From: CAYPZL01 sp964415045
GTDB taxonomy: Bacteria > Planctomycetota > Phycisphaerae > Sedimentisphaerales > Anaerobacaceae
DNA: 9,882 bases
Reading direction: 5' to 3'
Assembly (NCBI GenBank): GCA_964415045.1
Contig: CAYPZL010000197.1
Location: 1 to 9,882, forward strand
The position numbers and the translations under genes were made by a program. Shown here in pieces: positions 1-7,500 of this stretch; within the stretch, counting starts at the first letter, position 1; every line of letters starts with the position of its first letter. Under the pieces are notes generated by a model. That model saw only the letters and a program-made list of their open reading frames with translations. It did no database searches and was not told the origin of the DNA.

Positions 1-314
1 AGCACGCGGTCGAAGTCCAGAACGCGGGCGTTGCGATGTTTCACAAAGGCCAGCGCCGTGGCCCCGACGGCGATGACATAGGCCAGCAACCCCACGATGA
101 AAACAGGGATCAGCCACCAGAGCAGGATGCCAACGGCTCCGGCGCCGAGCAGCAGGCTGACCCACAGTCCGACGTTGGTTTCGACGGCTTTGGCGTCTTT
201 GGCGGCCCAGGTGACCAGCAGAAACCACAGGAAATAGAGCCCGAGATAGACGATCAGTTTGACGATCGAAACGTAGCCGCCGTACTCGATGGACATCAGC
301 AGGAAATCTGGCAT
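1..314 (-). CDS. N-terminal membrane region of a probable T4P/T2SS-type ATPase (partial, cut by window edge)
   Basis: The gene starts at 314 and runs off the left edge, so 104 residues are visible. The start is supported by GGAG about eight bases upstream; an in-frame ATG at 347 lacks such a site. The visible part is strongly hydrophobic. A short N-terminus is followed by three likely membrane segments, at about residues 17-37, 49-67 and 70-91, with Lys-Asp-Ala-Lys in the first loop. It then turns polar and basic (KHRNARVLDFDRV). No catalytic motif is in view. The gene lies 67 bases downstream of pilT on the same strand, so co-transcription is likely. From memory, several planctomycete GspE/PilB-family ATPases carry a membrane N-terminus of this kind ahead of the ATPase core. 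Together with the pilT neighbour, this makes a pilus-assembly ATPase the best guess. An unrelated small membrane protein remains possible. That it is coding is fairly secure; the product name is an inference. Confidence 0.6.
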   Translation of the reverse strand, partial: MPDFLLMSIEYGGYVSIVKLIVYLGLYFLWFLLVTWAAKDAKAVETNVGLWVSLLLGAGAVGILLWWLIPVFIVGLLAYVIAVGATALAFVKHRNARVLDFDRV

Positions 315-381
315 GTAGCGCTCCGTTACTATTGAAATCACGATCATGTAACCACGACGGATGGGATGGAGGCCCTCGTCA

Positions 382-1515
382 TCAGAGGATCCCTTCGGTT
401 GTGGTTCGTATACCCTTCAGTGCCATCTTCAGTTCTTCGGCGTTGGGTGCGTATTTGTAGGCATCTTTGGGATCGATCCACCCCTCTTGCACGAGCCGAC
501 ACAAGTTGTCGGTCAGGTCGAGCATGCCTTCGCGCTGCGAGCCCCGGATGACGCTGGGCAGGTCGGCTTCCCGGCCGTCGGAGATGAGCTTTCGCACGGA
601 GGGGTTGGCCAGCATGACCTCGACGGCCGGTATGCGGTCGATGTCTTCATGAATACAGGGCAGCAGGACCTGGCTGACGATGGCTCGTATCGCGGTGGCC
701 AGTGCCTGGCGCACCAGCTCGCGTTCTTCCTGGGGGAAGAGGTCCAGCAGTCGGTGGACGGCCTGGGACGCATTCGACGAGTGCATCGTTCCCATCACGA
801 GGTGGCCGGTCTCAGCCGCCCGCATCCCCGCCGTGACGGTCTTGGCGTCCCGCATCTCGCCCACGAAGACCACGTCCGGGTCTTGACGCATAAGATAGGT
901 CAAGGCGTCTTCAAAGTTCGGCACATCGATGCCGATCTCTCTCTGCGAGACCAGCGCCTTGTTGTCGAGATAGAGGTATTCGATCGGGTCCTCCACGGTT
1001 ACGATGTGGCAGGATCGCGTCCGCGTGATGTGGTCAATCATGGATGCGATAGTGGTGGTCTTGCCCGAGCCGGTGGGACCCACGACCAGGACCAGACCCT
1101 GGCGGGCCTCGGCGATCTTCTCCAGCACCGGCGGCAGGTTCAGGCTCTCGAATGTCGGCACGTGGGCGCTGACCCGCCGGGCCACCAGGCTGATCATGCC
1201 GCGCTGGCGAAAGACGTTGATTCGGAATCGGTGCTCCTTGCCGATCTCATGAGCGAAGTCCAGCGTTCCGTTTTGCCGAAAGAACTCCTGCTGCGCCGGG
1301 CTCATGATCTCGAAGACCAGCTCTTCCATTCGCTCGGGAGTCAGGATCTCACCGGTCGTATTCTTCAACTGTCCGAAGAGGCGTAGTTTGGGCGGCTGCC
1401 CTACTTTCAGATGCAGGTCGTTGGCCTGCGTCTTGATCGCCGCCTTGAAATACTTGTTCAGTTGCGGCTCGTGATCGAGTGGCTTGTGTTCATCGAGAGG
1501 CTGTTCCGACGTCAT
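382..1515 (-). CDS. pilT: PilT/PilU-family type IV pilus retraction ATPase
   Basis: This cytoplasmic hexameric ATPase would depolymerise type IV pili at the inner-membrane base, driving twitching motility, adhesion or DNA uptake. The 377 residues match the usual PilT length with a slightly extended N-terminus. Visible landmarks are the N-terminal domain motif ANDLHLKVGQPP (31-42), Walker A GPTGSGKT (146-153), the Asp box VTVEDPIEY (172-180), Walker B with catalytic Glu in DPDVVFVGEMRD (212-223, E220) and the His box GHLVMGTMHSSN (237-248). A C-terminal stretch, NPSVRKLISDG (304-314), corresponds to the AIRNLIRE retraction signature of PilT in diverged form. All catalytic motifs look intact. 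The ATG is preceded by AGGA five bases upstream, and a consensus promoter lies about 125 bases further up. A membrane-protein gene, possibly the assembly ATPase, follows 67 bases downstream. PilT and PilU cannot be separated with certainty by eye. Confidence 0.95.
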   Translation of the reverse strand: MTSEQPLDEHKPLDHEPQLNKYFKAAIKTQANDLHLKVGQPPKLRLFGQLKNTTGEILTPERMEELVFEIMSPAQQEFFRQNGTLDFAHEIGKEHRFRINVFRQRGMISLVARRVSAHVPTFESLNLPPVLEKIAEARQGLVLVVGPTGSGKTTTIASMIDHITRTRSCHIVTVEDPIEYLYLDNKALVSQREIGIDVPNFEDALTYLMRQDPDVVFVGEMRDAKTVTAGMRAAETGHLVMGTMHSSNASQAVHRLLDLFPQEERELVRQALATAIRAIVSQVLLPCIHEDIDRIPAVEVMLANPSVRKLISDGREADLPSVIRGSQREGMLDLTDNLCRLVQEGWIDPKDAYKYAPNAEELKMALKGIRTTTEGIL

Positions 1516-1638
1516 GTTCCTGCTGACTCCAATAGCGACAAGACCGGTTCCTGTATATTGACTGGTGCAACACGCGGCCTAGTCTCAAACCTGTCGTCTT
1601 GTGATAAGGCTCGTAACGACAAACCTTTGTAACACTCT

Positions 1639-1666
1639 ATTATACGACGTACGCCCCCATTGTCAA
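1639..1666 (-). promoter_or_regulatory. Consensus sigma-70-type promoter for pilT
   Basis: Read on the minus strand, a perfect TTGACA (-35, at 1661-1666) is followed after 16 bases by a perfect TATAAT (-10, at 1639-1644). Transcription should start near 1632, giving an untranslated leader of about 117 bases before the pilT ATG at 1515. The surrounding sequence is AT-richer than the coding regions on either side. Two full consensus hexamers at near-ideal spacing are rare by chance in such GC-rich DNA. The promoter class is inferred from the E. coli-type consensus. Confidence 0.8.
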
Positions 1667-1809
1667 GCTTGATACTTTTCCTTGGCGTGCGATTGTCCGC
1701 CTCTTTTAACACTCGTTTTTTCCCGGCCTCGTGGTCCCTCCGAAGTCAACGCGACGGCCTATAATATACATCTACACAGCAACGCCAACACCGTCAACCT
1801 TCTTTTGCT

Positions 1810-1838
1810 TTGATCGGGGCATTTGTTTGGGCTATTGT
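1810..1838 (+). promoter_or_regulatory. Candidate promoter for the M48 peptidase gene
   Basis: TTGATC (1810-1815) and TATTGT (1833-1838) are separated by 17 bases. Each matches four of six consensus positions. The start site would be near 1845, downstream of the ATG and GTG codons that would lengthen the peptidase and about 87 bases before the preferred ATG at 1932. A perfect TATAAT at 1760-1765 is an alternative -10 but has no recognisable -35 partner. Confidence 0.35.
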
Positions 1839-1931
1839 ATGTCTCGTGGCCGGCTCGGACGCGGCGTCGCAGACGTCCCGACCTCCGGCGTGAACCAGAC
1901 CGACCCAGTGGTGACAGGGCAGTGTACCCGA

Positions 1932-2693
1932 ATGGCGAAAGGCTTGTTTTACAATCTGGGCAAAAAGGTGGGGCCGAAGGTCCGCAAGGCAAAGTGGATG
2001 TGGGAGTCCATGACGGGCACGGAGACCGATGCGATCCGTCTGGAGCACGGCGTCGGGCTGGACCTGGCGCACGAAGCGCGGCGGCAGCTCCAAATCGATT
2101 CTGAGCCCCGCACGAGGGACACGCTGGAGGAGATCGGCTACCAGCTTGCCGCCTGCGTCGCTAACAAGCTTCGCACGTTTCATTTTGAGGGCTTCCTGGG
2201 CGGCGAGCCCAACGCTTTCGCCCTGCCCGGGGGGTTCGTATTTGTCAGCCGTCCCATCATGGAGTTGTGCCAGTGGAGCAGCGACCAGATTGCCTTCATT
2301 CTCGGGCATGAGATGGCCCATATCATCAAGGGACACACGTTCGAGCGGATCGTCGCCAACTCGGCGATCACCACCGTCTCGCGCGCCACGGCGGTGCGGG
2401 GTGTCCTGGGGGGCTGGCTGCGGACGGTTGGCGTGCGATTTCTGGAGACGGCTTACTCACGCGATCAGGAGCTGGAAGCGGATCGCCTGGGGGTGCGGCT
2501 GGCTGTGGCCGCCGGCTACCGGCCCGAAGGCGCCGTCGAATTGCTCTCGCATCTGGCACAGCTAAAGGCCGCGCCCGAACCGCTTGACTTGGGCGAGTAT
2601 TTCTCCACGCATCCCAGCGCCGAGGTCCGCATCAAGAGCATCCGCCATTTCCTGCAACAGCGGTCGGGCTCGAAGGGGGCCACCGGGGCCTGA
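1932..2693 (+). CDS. M48-family zinc metallopeptidase, soluble (BepA/LoiP/Oma1-like core)
   Basis: The product is a predicted zinc-dependent endopeptidase of 253 residues. The metal site is HEMAH at 126-130 (HEXXH, catalytic Glu127) with the third ligand expected in ELEAD at 180-184 (Glu180). Before it comes the substrate-cleft stretch NAFALPGGFVFVS (94-106), typical of M48 enzymes, where NAFA and PGG precede the metal helix. Near the end is STHPSAEVRI (225-234), the His-Pro-containing tail common in BepA/LoiP-type members. I see no signal peptide and no transmembrane helix, unlike HtpX or periplasmic BepA, so a cytoplasmic or loosely membrane-associated location is inferred; the N-terminus is basic. 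The ATG at 1932 is chosen because the protein homology appears to begin there and upstream sequence looks like promoter. Its ribosome binding site is weak. The open frame extends back to 1731, with an ATG at 1839 as an alternative. The natural substrate is unknown. Confidence 0.88.
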   Translation: MAKGLFYNLGKKVGPKVRKAKWMWESMTGTETDAIRLEHGVGLDLAHEARRQLQIDSEPRTRDTLEEIGYQLAACVANKLRTFHFEGFLGGEPNAFALPGGFVFVSRPIMELCQWSSDQIAFILGHEMAHIIKGHTFERIVANSAITTVSRATAVRGVLGGWLRTVGVRFLETAYSRDQELEADRLGVRLAVAAGYRPEGAVELLSHLAQLKAAPEPLDLGEYFSTHPSAEVRIKSIRHFLQQRSGSKGATGA

Positions 2694-2697
2694 TCGG

Positions 2698-2719
2698 GTC
2701 GGCCGGGAGGAGGGCCGAC
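2698..2719. terminator. Hairpin between convergent M48 and mgtE genes
   Basis: GTCGGCC (2698-2704) and GGCCGAC (2713-2719) form a perfect seven-pair GC-rich stem with an eight-base loop. It lies just after the peptidase stop, in the roughly 40 bases between two convergent genes. There is no clear U-tract on either strand, so it is not a textbook intrinsic terminator. It could stall transcription from both sides or protect 3' ends. Confidence 0.35.
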
Positions 2720-2734
2720 GGCGGCGCGGTTTCC

Positions 2735-4105
2735 TCAACCGGCCAGCAGGACCGCCAGGGTCATGTAGATCGCCACACTGATCGAGTCGTTCGCGGTGGT
2801 CACGAGGGGCCCCGAGCTGATCGCCGGATCGATGCCGATCTTGCGGAATACAAAGGGCAGGAGCAGGCCGAGGGTCGTCGCCACCATGATGGCCGAGAAC
2901 ATGGCCGTGCCGAACGCGAATACGAGACGCATGGGCACGACGGCTTCCTCGGGAGTCTTCGTTTGGATCAGAATCGTACAGGCGATGGCGCCCAGCAGGC
3001 CGCAACTGAGGGCCACCAGGAAGGCGATGCGAACCTCCCGGCTGAACACCGTACTGAACTTCAGGGCCACCAGGTGGCCGGTCGCCAGGCCGGAGACGAC
3101 AATCGCCGAGGTTTGCAGTCCCGCGTTGCCGCTGATGGCCGCGATCATCGGTACGAACACCGCCGCTGCGGCGAACACGATCTGGTCGTGGGTTTTGAAG
3201 AACGTCATCACCATGGCGGTCACTGCGGTGCCGATCAGGCAGGGCAGCAGCCACGTCATCCGGATGCGGGCGGCGTGAAAGGCCGAGAAACTCTCCAGCT
3301 CGTCCGGGTCCGTACCGGCCATGGTATAGAAGTCCTCGGCAGCTTCCTCCTCGGCGACCTCGATCACGCGGTCGGCGGTGATCCGGCCGACCAGCCGATG
3401 CTCTTCGTCGAGGACCGGAACCACGATCAGGTCGTTCTTGCTGAAGATGTTGCGCACCTCTTCCTGATCAGTGTCCGTGGTCACATAGATGGTGTCGCGG
3501 TCGACCAGGTCGCCGATGCGGGCATTCTCCGGACGCGTCAGCAGGAAACGCAGCCGGACGTCGCCCACGAACCGCCCGTCGGCATCGACCACGTACACAG
3601 AGTAGAAGTCCTCATCGATCTCCGCCGCTCGGATCTGGCTGACCGCCTGGGCGATCGTCGCGTCTTCGGAGACGCTGATGACCAGCGGGTCCATAATGCC
3701 GCCGGCCGTGTCCGCCGAATAGCGCAACAGTTGGTGGACTTCGAGCCGGTCGGGCAGCGGCAGGTTGCGCAAGGCTTTGTCGGCGATCTCTTCCGACATC
3801 TCGGCCAGAAGGTCGGCGGCGTCGTCATGATCCGACTCCGAGATGATCTTCTGAATCTCGGGCTCTTCCAGCAGATCGAAGAGACGCGCCCGCGTGGCCT
3901 CGTTGACCTTTTCCAGGACCTCAGCAGCGGTGGGCGTGTCGAGCGCGTCGAAGATCAGCCGCCGCCAGTCGTTGTCGACAAGCTCAACGACCTCGGCGAT
4001 GTCACTGCTGCGTCGCTCGCGCAGCAGGAGAGCCAGAGACCGCCGATCCTCCGTCTCAAGCAGCGGTTCAATTTCCTGCAACAGCTTCTTCTGCTCTTCA
4101 GGCAT
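2735..4105 (-). CDS. mgtE: MgtE-family magnesium channel/transporter
   Basis: This is an inner-membrane Mg2+ channel whose cytosolic domains sense Mg2+ and gate the pore. The 456 residues match the family length and order. They are an acidic helical MgtE N domain (about 15-130), the TAGGIM junction (133-138), two CBS domains (about 137-190 and 200-256), a linking plug helix (about 250-282) and five membrane segments (about 284-456). The family signature appears as PMIAAISGNAGLQTS (319-333); where many relatives have GGN, this one has SGN. The last helix carries Asp440 in TTAND, the position of the pore Asp known from Thermus MgtE (Asp432). The ATG has no recognisable ribosome binding site, only GGGAAAGAG about 15-23 bases upstream. 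It directly follows an in-frame TAG, so it is the first possible ATG after that stop. I could not recognise an M-box riboswitch upstream. It converges with the peptidase gene. Confidence 0.95.
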   Translation of the reverse strand: MPEEQKKLLQEIEPLLETEDRRSLALLLRERRSSDIAEVVELVDNDWRRLIFDALDTPTAAEVLEKVNEATRARLFDLLEEPEIQKIISESDHDDAADLLAEMSEEIADKALRNLPLPDRLEVHQLLRYSADTAGGIMDPLVISVSEDATIAQAVSQIRAAEIDEDFYSVYVVDADGRFVGDVRLRFLLTRPENARIGDLVDRDTIYVTTDTDQEEVRNIFSKNDLIVVPVLDEEHRLVGRITADRVIEVAEEEAAEDFYTMAGTDPDELESFSAFHAARIRMTWLLPCLIGTAVTAMVMTFFKTHDQIVFAAAAVFVPMIAAISGNAGLQTSAIVVSGLATGHLVALKFSTVFSREVRIAFLVALSCGLLGAIACTILIQTKTPEEAVVPMRLVFAFGTAMFSAIMVATTLGLLLPFVFRKIGIDPAISSGPLVTTANDSISVAIYMTLAVLLAG

Positions 4106-4128
4106 CTACAAACGCACATCTCTTTCCC

Positions 4129-4152
4129 GCATGCCTTTTCCGTCGCATGCGA
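4129..4152. repeat. Twin GCATGC palindromes upstream of mgtE
   Basis: GCATGC occurs at 4129-4134 and again at 4145-4150, sixteen bases apart. The second copy is the centre of a perfect ten-base palindrome, TCGCATGCGA (4143-4152). The pair lies 24-47 bases upstream of the mgtE ATG, a place where a regulator could bind. Chance occurrence is not excluded. Confidence 0.3.
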
Positions 4153-4368
4153 ACACCAGACACGAAACCCACATGACGGCACCACCCCTCAAGGGCACCT
4201 TAATCGAATCGGCCCGGTCCGGCAACAGATTTGTCCGGTGTAACGCCGATTCCGACGGCGCCGGTGTCCCTTTCTGCCCGGCCGATCGTGCGGGGGCCGT
4301 GTCAGTGGCCGGCGGCATGTCCCGGGAATGTGAGGTTGGGCAATTTGCTCGGATTTCCCCCGTTTTTA

Positions 4369-4377
4369 TGCTATACT
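4369..4377 (+). promoter_or_regulatory. Extended -10 promoter for the CotH/LTD gene
   Basis: TGCTATACT combines the extended -10 element TGn with TATACT, five of six matches to the consensus -10. No good -35 is present at the normal distance, which extended -10 promoters tolerate. Transcription would begin near 4384, giving a leader of about 145 bases to the preferred TTG start at 4531. The adjacent T-rich run (CGTTTTTATG) is the most AT-rich part of this spacer. Confidence 0.5.
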
Positions 4378-4517
4378 GCGACTATGAAGCCTGTGTGAGG
4401 AGAAATGAAAACCGACAGGGGGACAGAACCGAAGATTTCGACAACCTTCGTCTGGCCCCGGGGTCAAGGCCTTCTGTACGCCGCTGTTGCGTCCAGGTGG
4501 GTCCGGGCATACGAACC

Positions 4518-4524
4518 GGGAGGT
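4518..4524 (+). promoter_or_regulatory. Strong ribosome binding site deciding the start of the CotH/LTD gene
   Basis: GGGAGGT lies seven bases before a TTG at 4531 that is in frame with the large gene; a second TTG follows at 4534. Starting here puts a textbook signal peptide at the N-terminus. By contrast, the ATG at 4405 has GAGGAG only two bases upstream, which is unusually close, and would place 42 non-hydrophobic residues before the signal sequence. Confidence 0.65.
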
Positions 4525-4530
4525 GCTGAT

Positions 4531-7500
4531 TTGTTGCCGAAGGCGGAAACTCTACGGACTGTCTTGCTTCTCGTCTCATTCGCCGGCGTTGCCGGTCTGG
4601 TGCTTTCGGCTGCCGCCGTTGCCGGTGACGACGTACTGGACCGGCCGTATGTTTTCGTGAATGAAGTCATGGCCTCCAACGCGACGGTTCTCGCCGATGG
4701 CCAGGGACAGTTCGACGACTGGGTCGAGCTGTACAATCCGGGCCGCGAGCCGGTCGACCTGGCCGGGATGTACCTGACGGATGATCCCGCCGAGCCTACC
4801 CGGTGGGTGTTTCCCGCCGGCGGTGCGGCCACCATTATCGGTCCCCGGGATCACCTGATTGTCTGGACCGACGGAGACACGCTCGACGCCGGCCTTCACG
4901 CAAACTTCCGGCTGAATGCCGACGGCGACGAAATCTACCTCTTCGCCGCCGACGGCGAGACCCTGATCGACGGGTTCAGCTTCGGCCCGCAGACGCCCGA
5001 CATCTCGTTCGGACGCACTCCGGACGGCGGCGAGACCTTGCGGTTTTTCGCCGAGCCGACGCCCGGCGACCGGAACAGCGAGGGATACCTGGGGGAGGTG
5101 GCGCCGCTGGTGTTCAGCCATGAGCGCGGATTCTACGGCTCGTCCTTCAACTTGACGATTGCCACGCCCACGGAAGGGGCGCAGATCACCTACACGTTGG
5201 ACGGCAGGATCCCCGACGATCCTGATTACCGCTTCCGCCCCGGCCAGACCTACACGGGTCCCATCCCGATCGACCGCACCACGTGCGTGCGTGCGATCGC
5301 GGTCAAGCCCGGATGGAAACCGACTGCACTGGCGACCCACACCTACATTCTCGATGCGGGCGAGGAGGCACGGTCCCTGCCCGTGATCTCGCTGGTCGGC
5401 GACGCGGCCAAGACGTTCTATGAACCTATGGGCGTTATGGCCATCGTGGGAGGCACCTACAGTAACGGGGTTTGGACCTCGACCGGCGCCGACAGCTACA
5501 ACAACGTATTGGAGCGGGGCCTGGAACGGCCCGTGTCGGCCGAATGGATCGATCCCGAAGGCGGGAACGGTTTCCACATCGATTGCGGGCTTCGCGTCCA
5601 CGGCAGCAACTACATGCGGCCCCGGTACGTCCGCCAGAACGGCTACTGGTCGGGCAACGGCAAATTCAGCTTCCGTCTGTATTTCCGTGGCGAGTACGGC
5701 CGGAACCGCCTCGAATATCCCCTCTTCCCCGAATCCGATGTCGAGCAGTTTGCCAGCATCGTCCTGCGCGGGGGGCACAACGACCGCGTCAATCCCTTCA
5801 TCAAGGACGAGCTCCTGCGCCGCCTGCACAAGGACATGGGCCAGAGGGCCTGCATGGGCACCTTTGCCAACCTCTTCATCAACGGCGAATACAAGGGGTA
5901 TTTCAATGTCACCGAGCACGTGAAGGAGGAATCCTGCCAGGAGTGGTTCGACAGCGATCAGCCGTGGGACGTGATGACCATGAACGGCATCCGCGACGGC
6001 AACGCCGAGAGCTGGAACGCGATGATCAACTACGCCCGCGGCCACGATTTGTCCGTGGCCCCGTACTACCGGGAGCTGGCCGAGCGCCTGGACGTGGTCG
6101 CCTTTGTCGATTACCTGATTCTCCAGCTCTGGGCCGCCAACTGGGACTGGCCGACCAACAACTGGTCGGCCGCCGGCGAGCGCTCCGACGAGGGGCTGTG
6201 GCGCTTCTTCGTCTGGGATGCCGAGGGTACGATGGAGTCGCGCGACCTCAATCGCAGCGGCTTCACCGACATGCCCAGCTATGCCGGCGGCGCCAAGGGC
6301 CTGAACAATCTCAACACGCCCATCGCCTATCTGTACCGGGCCCTGCGGGCCAGTGCGGATTTCCGGCTGCTCTTTGCCGACCGTATCTACAAGCATTTCT
6401 ACAACGGCGGCGCGATGACCGAGCAAAGGATCGTCCAACGCTTCAGCGAGTTGCGGGAGGCCATGCGGGGCGTGATTCCCAACATGAACACGTACGTGAT
6501 CAATACCTGGGTTCCGAACCGCCGCGACATTTTCATTGACGATTGTGCCGCGCAGGATGTGTACACGTTCGACGGTCCGATGTTTGCCGTCAACGGCGCC
6601 GTGCAGTACGGGGGCTATGCTTCCGCGAACGATTCGCTGCACATCGTTTCTCCCGTTAACGGGGCGACGATCTATTACACGCTGGACGGGACCGATCCGG
6701 GTCGCACGGCCGCGGCGTCCCAGGTGGGCGCCGTCACTCTGGTTTCCCAGGATATGCCCAAGCGCGTTCTGGTCCCCACCGACGTGCGGTCCGGACGCAC
6801 CCGGGCGGGCGATTGGCGCGGCGTGCCTCCGTACGACGACTCGACCTGGATCCTCTCGACCGGCGCCCCCGGTGGCATCGGCTACGAGCAGAACGCCGGT
6901 TACGAAGGCCATATCAGCACCGACGTGGGCGAGCAGATGTACGGCGTCGTCGGCTCCTGCTACATTCGGATCCCCTTCGTTTTCTCGGGCGACGAGGACG
7001 CGCTGGACAGCATGGCCCTGAGGGTGCAGTACGACGACGGGTTCGTGGCGTTTCTCAACGGGGAGGAGATCGCCCGGCGCAACTTCGAGGGCGAGCCGGC
7101 CTGGGACTCCGTGGCCTCGGTTACTCACGGCGATACGGAGGCGGTTTTCTTCGAGCGCGTGGATGTTTCGAATCACATCCGTTTGTTACATGCCGGCGAC
7201 AACGTCCTGGCCATCCACGGGTTGAACGCGTCTCTGACCAGCTCCGATTTCCTGATCAATGCGGAACTGGAGGCCGCCGGGACGACGTGGGAGGAGACGG
7301 AACCCAACGCCCCGCAGTACGACGGCCCGATCACCCTGACCACGAGCACGCACGTGAAGGCTCGCGCCTACGTCGGCGGCCTCTGGAGCGCGCTGAGCGA
7401 GGCGACGTTCGCAGTCGGCCCCGTGGCCGAGAGCCTCCGCATCAGCGAGATCATGTATCATCCCGCCGCCCCCAATACCGAATACGTGGAGTTGACCAAC

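Larger units (their letters stand above)
1516..1931. other. Divergent intergenic region between pilT and the M48 peptidase gene
   Basis: About 415 bases without a convincing gene. The stretch is visibly AT-richer than its flanks, especially at 1620-1680 and 1755-1840. It holds the pilT promoter (minus strand) and a weaker candidate promoter for the peptidase (plus strand). Open frames crossing it are unlikely to be genes. The minus-strand frame ending at 1512 would start with a GTG at 1712, upstream of the strong pilT promoter. The plus-strand extension of the peptidase frame back to 1731 runs through the promoter-like sequence. Confidence 0.6.
4106..4530. other. Divergent intergenic region between mgtE and the CotH/LTD gene
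   Basis: About 425 bases upstream of two divergent genes. From left to right it holds twin GCATGC palindromes near the mgtE start, GC-rich sequence with a small imperfect hairpin (CCGGCAAC to GTCCGG, near 4219-4238), an extended -10 promoter at 4369-4377, a four-codon reading frame (ATG at 4384, stop at 4396-4398) and a strong ribosome binding site at 4518-4524. The frame of the large downstream gene stays open back to an ATG at 4405, but the first 42 codons of that version probably belong to the leader. I see no convincing promoter for mgtE and no recognisable riboswitch. Confidence 0.5.

Noticed and set aside
361..1386. 341-codon plus-strand frame over pilT
   Set aside because: The opposite strand carries a complete PilT with all ATPase motifs; this frame is His/Asp/Arg-rich without any known motif.
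1512..1712. 66-codon minus-strand frame whose stop overlaps the pilT start (ATGA)
   Set aside because: The coupling looks attractive, but its GTG start lies upstream of the consensus pilT promoter, it spans the promoter itself, and its product has no recognisable features.
1760..1765. Perfect TATAAT on the plus strand upstream of the M48 gene
   Set aside because: No -35-like hexamer occurs at 15-19 bases upstream and there is no TGn extension, so I preferred the weaker but two-part candidate at 1810-1838.
2963..4243. 426-codon plus-strand frame over mgtE
   Set aside because: The opposite strand encodes a complete MgtE; this frame is an antisense shadow rich in Asp, Gln, Arg and His.
4106..4318. 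70-codon minus-strand frame ending directly before the mgtE ATG
   Set aside because: It is in the same frame as mgtE but is closed by TAG, has no ribosome binding site or protein-like composition, and is best read as leader sequence.
4106..4404. Possible M-box magnesium riboswitch upstream of mgtE
   Set aside because: I could not identify the conserved core or a following expression-platform hairpin by eye; only a small imperfect stem near 4219-4238 is present.
4576..7176. 866-codon open frame antisense to the CotH/LTD gene
   Set aside because: It overlaps the well-supported plus-strand gene completely. Its translation is low-complexity (rich in Gly, Val, Arg, His, Ala) with no recognisable domain, as expected for a shadow frame in GC-rich coding DNA.
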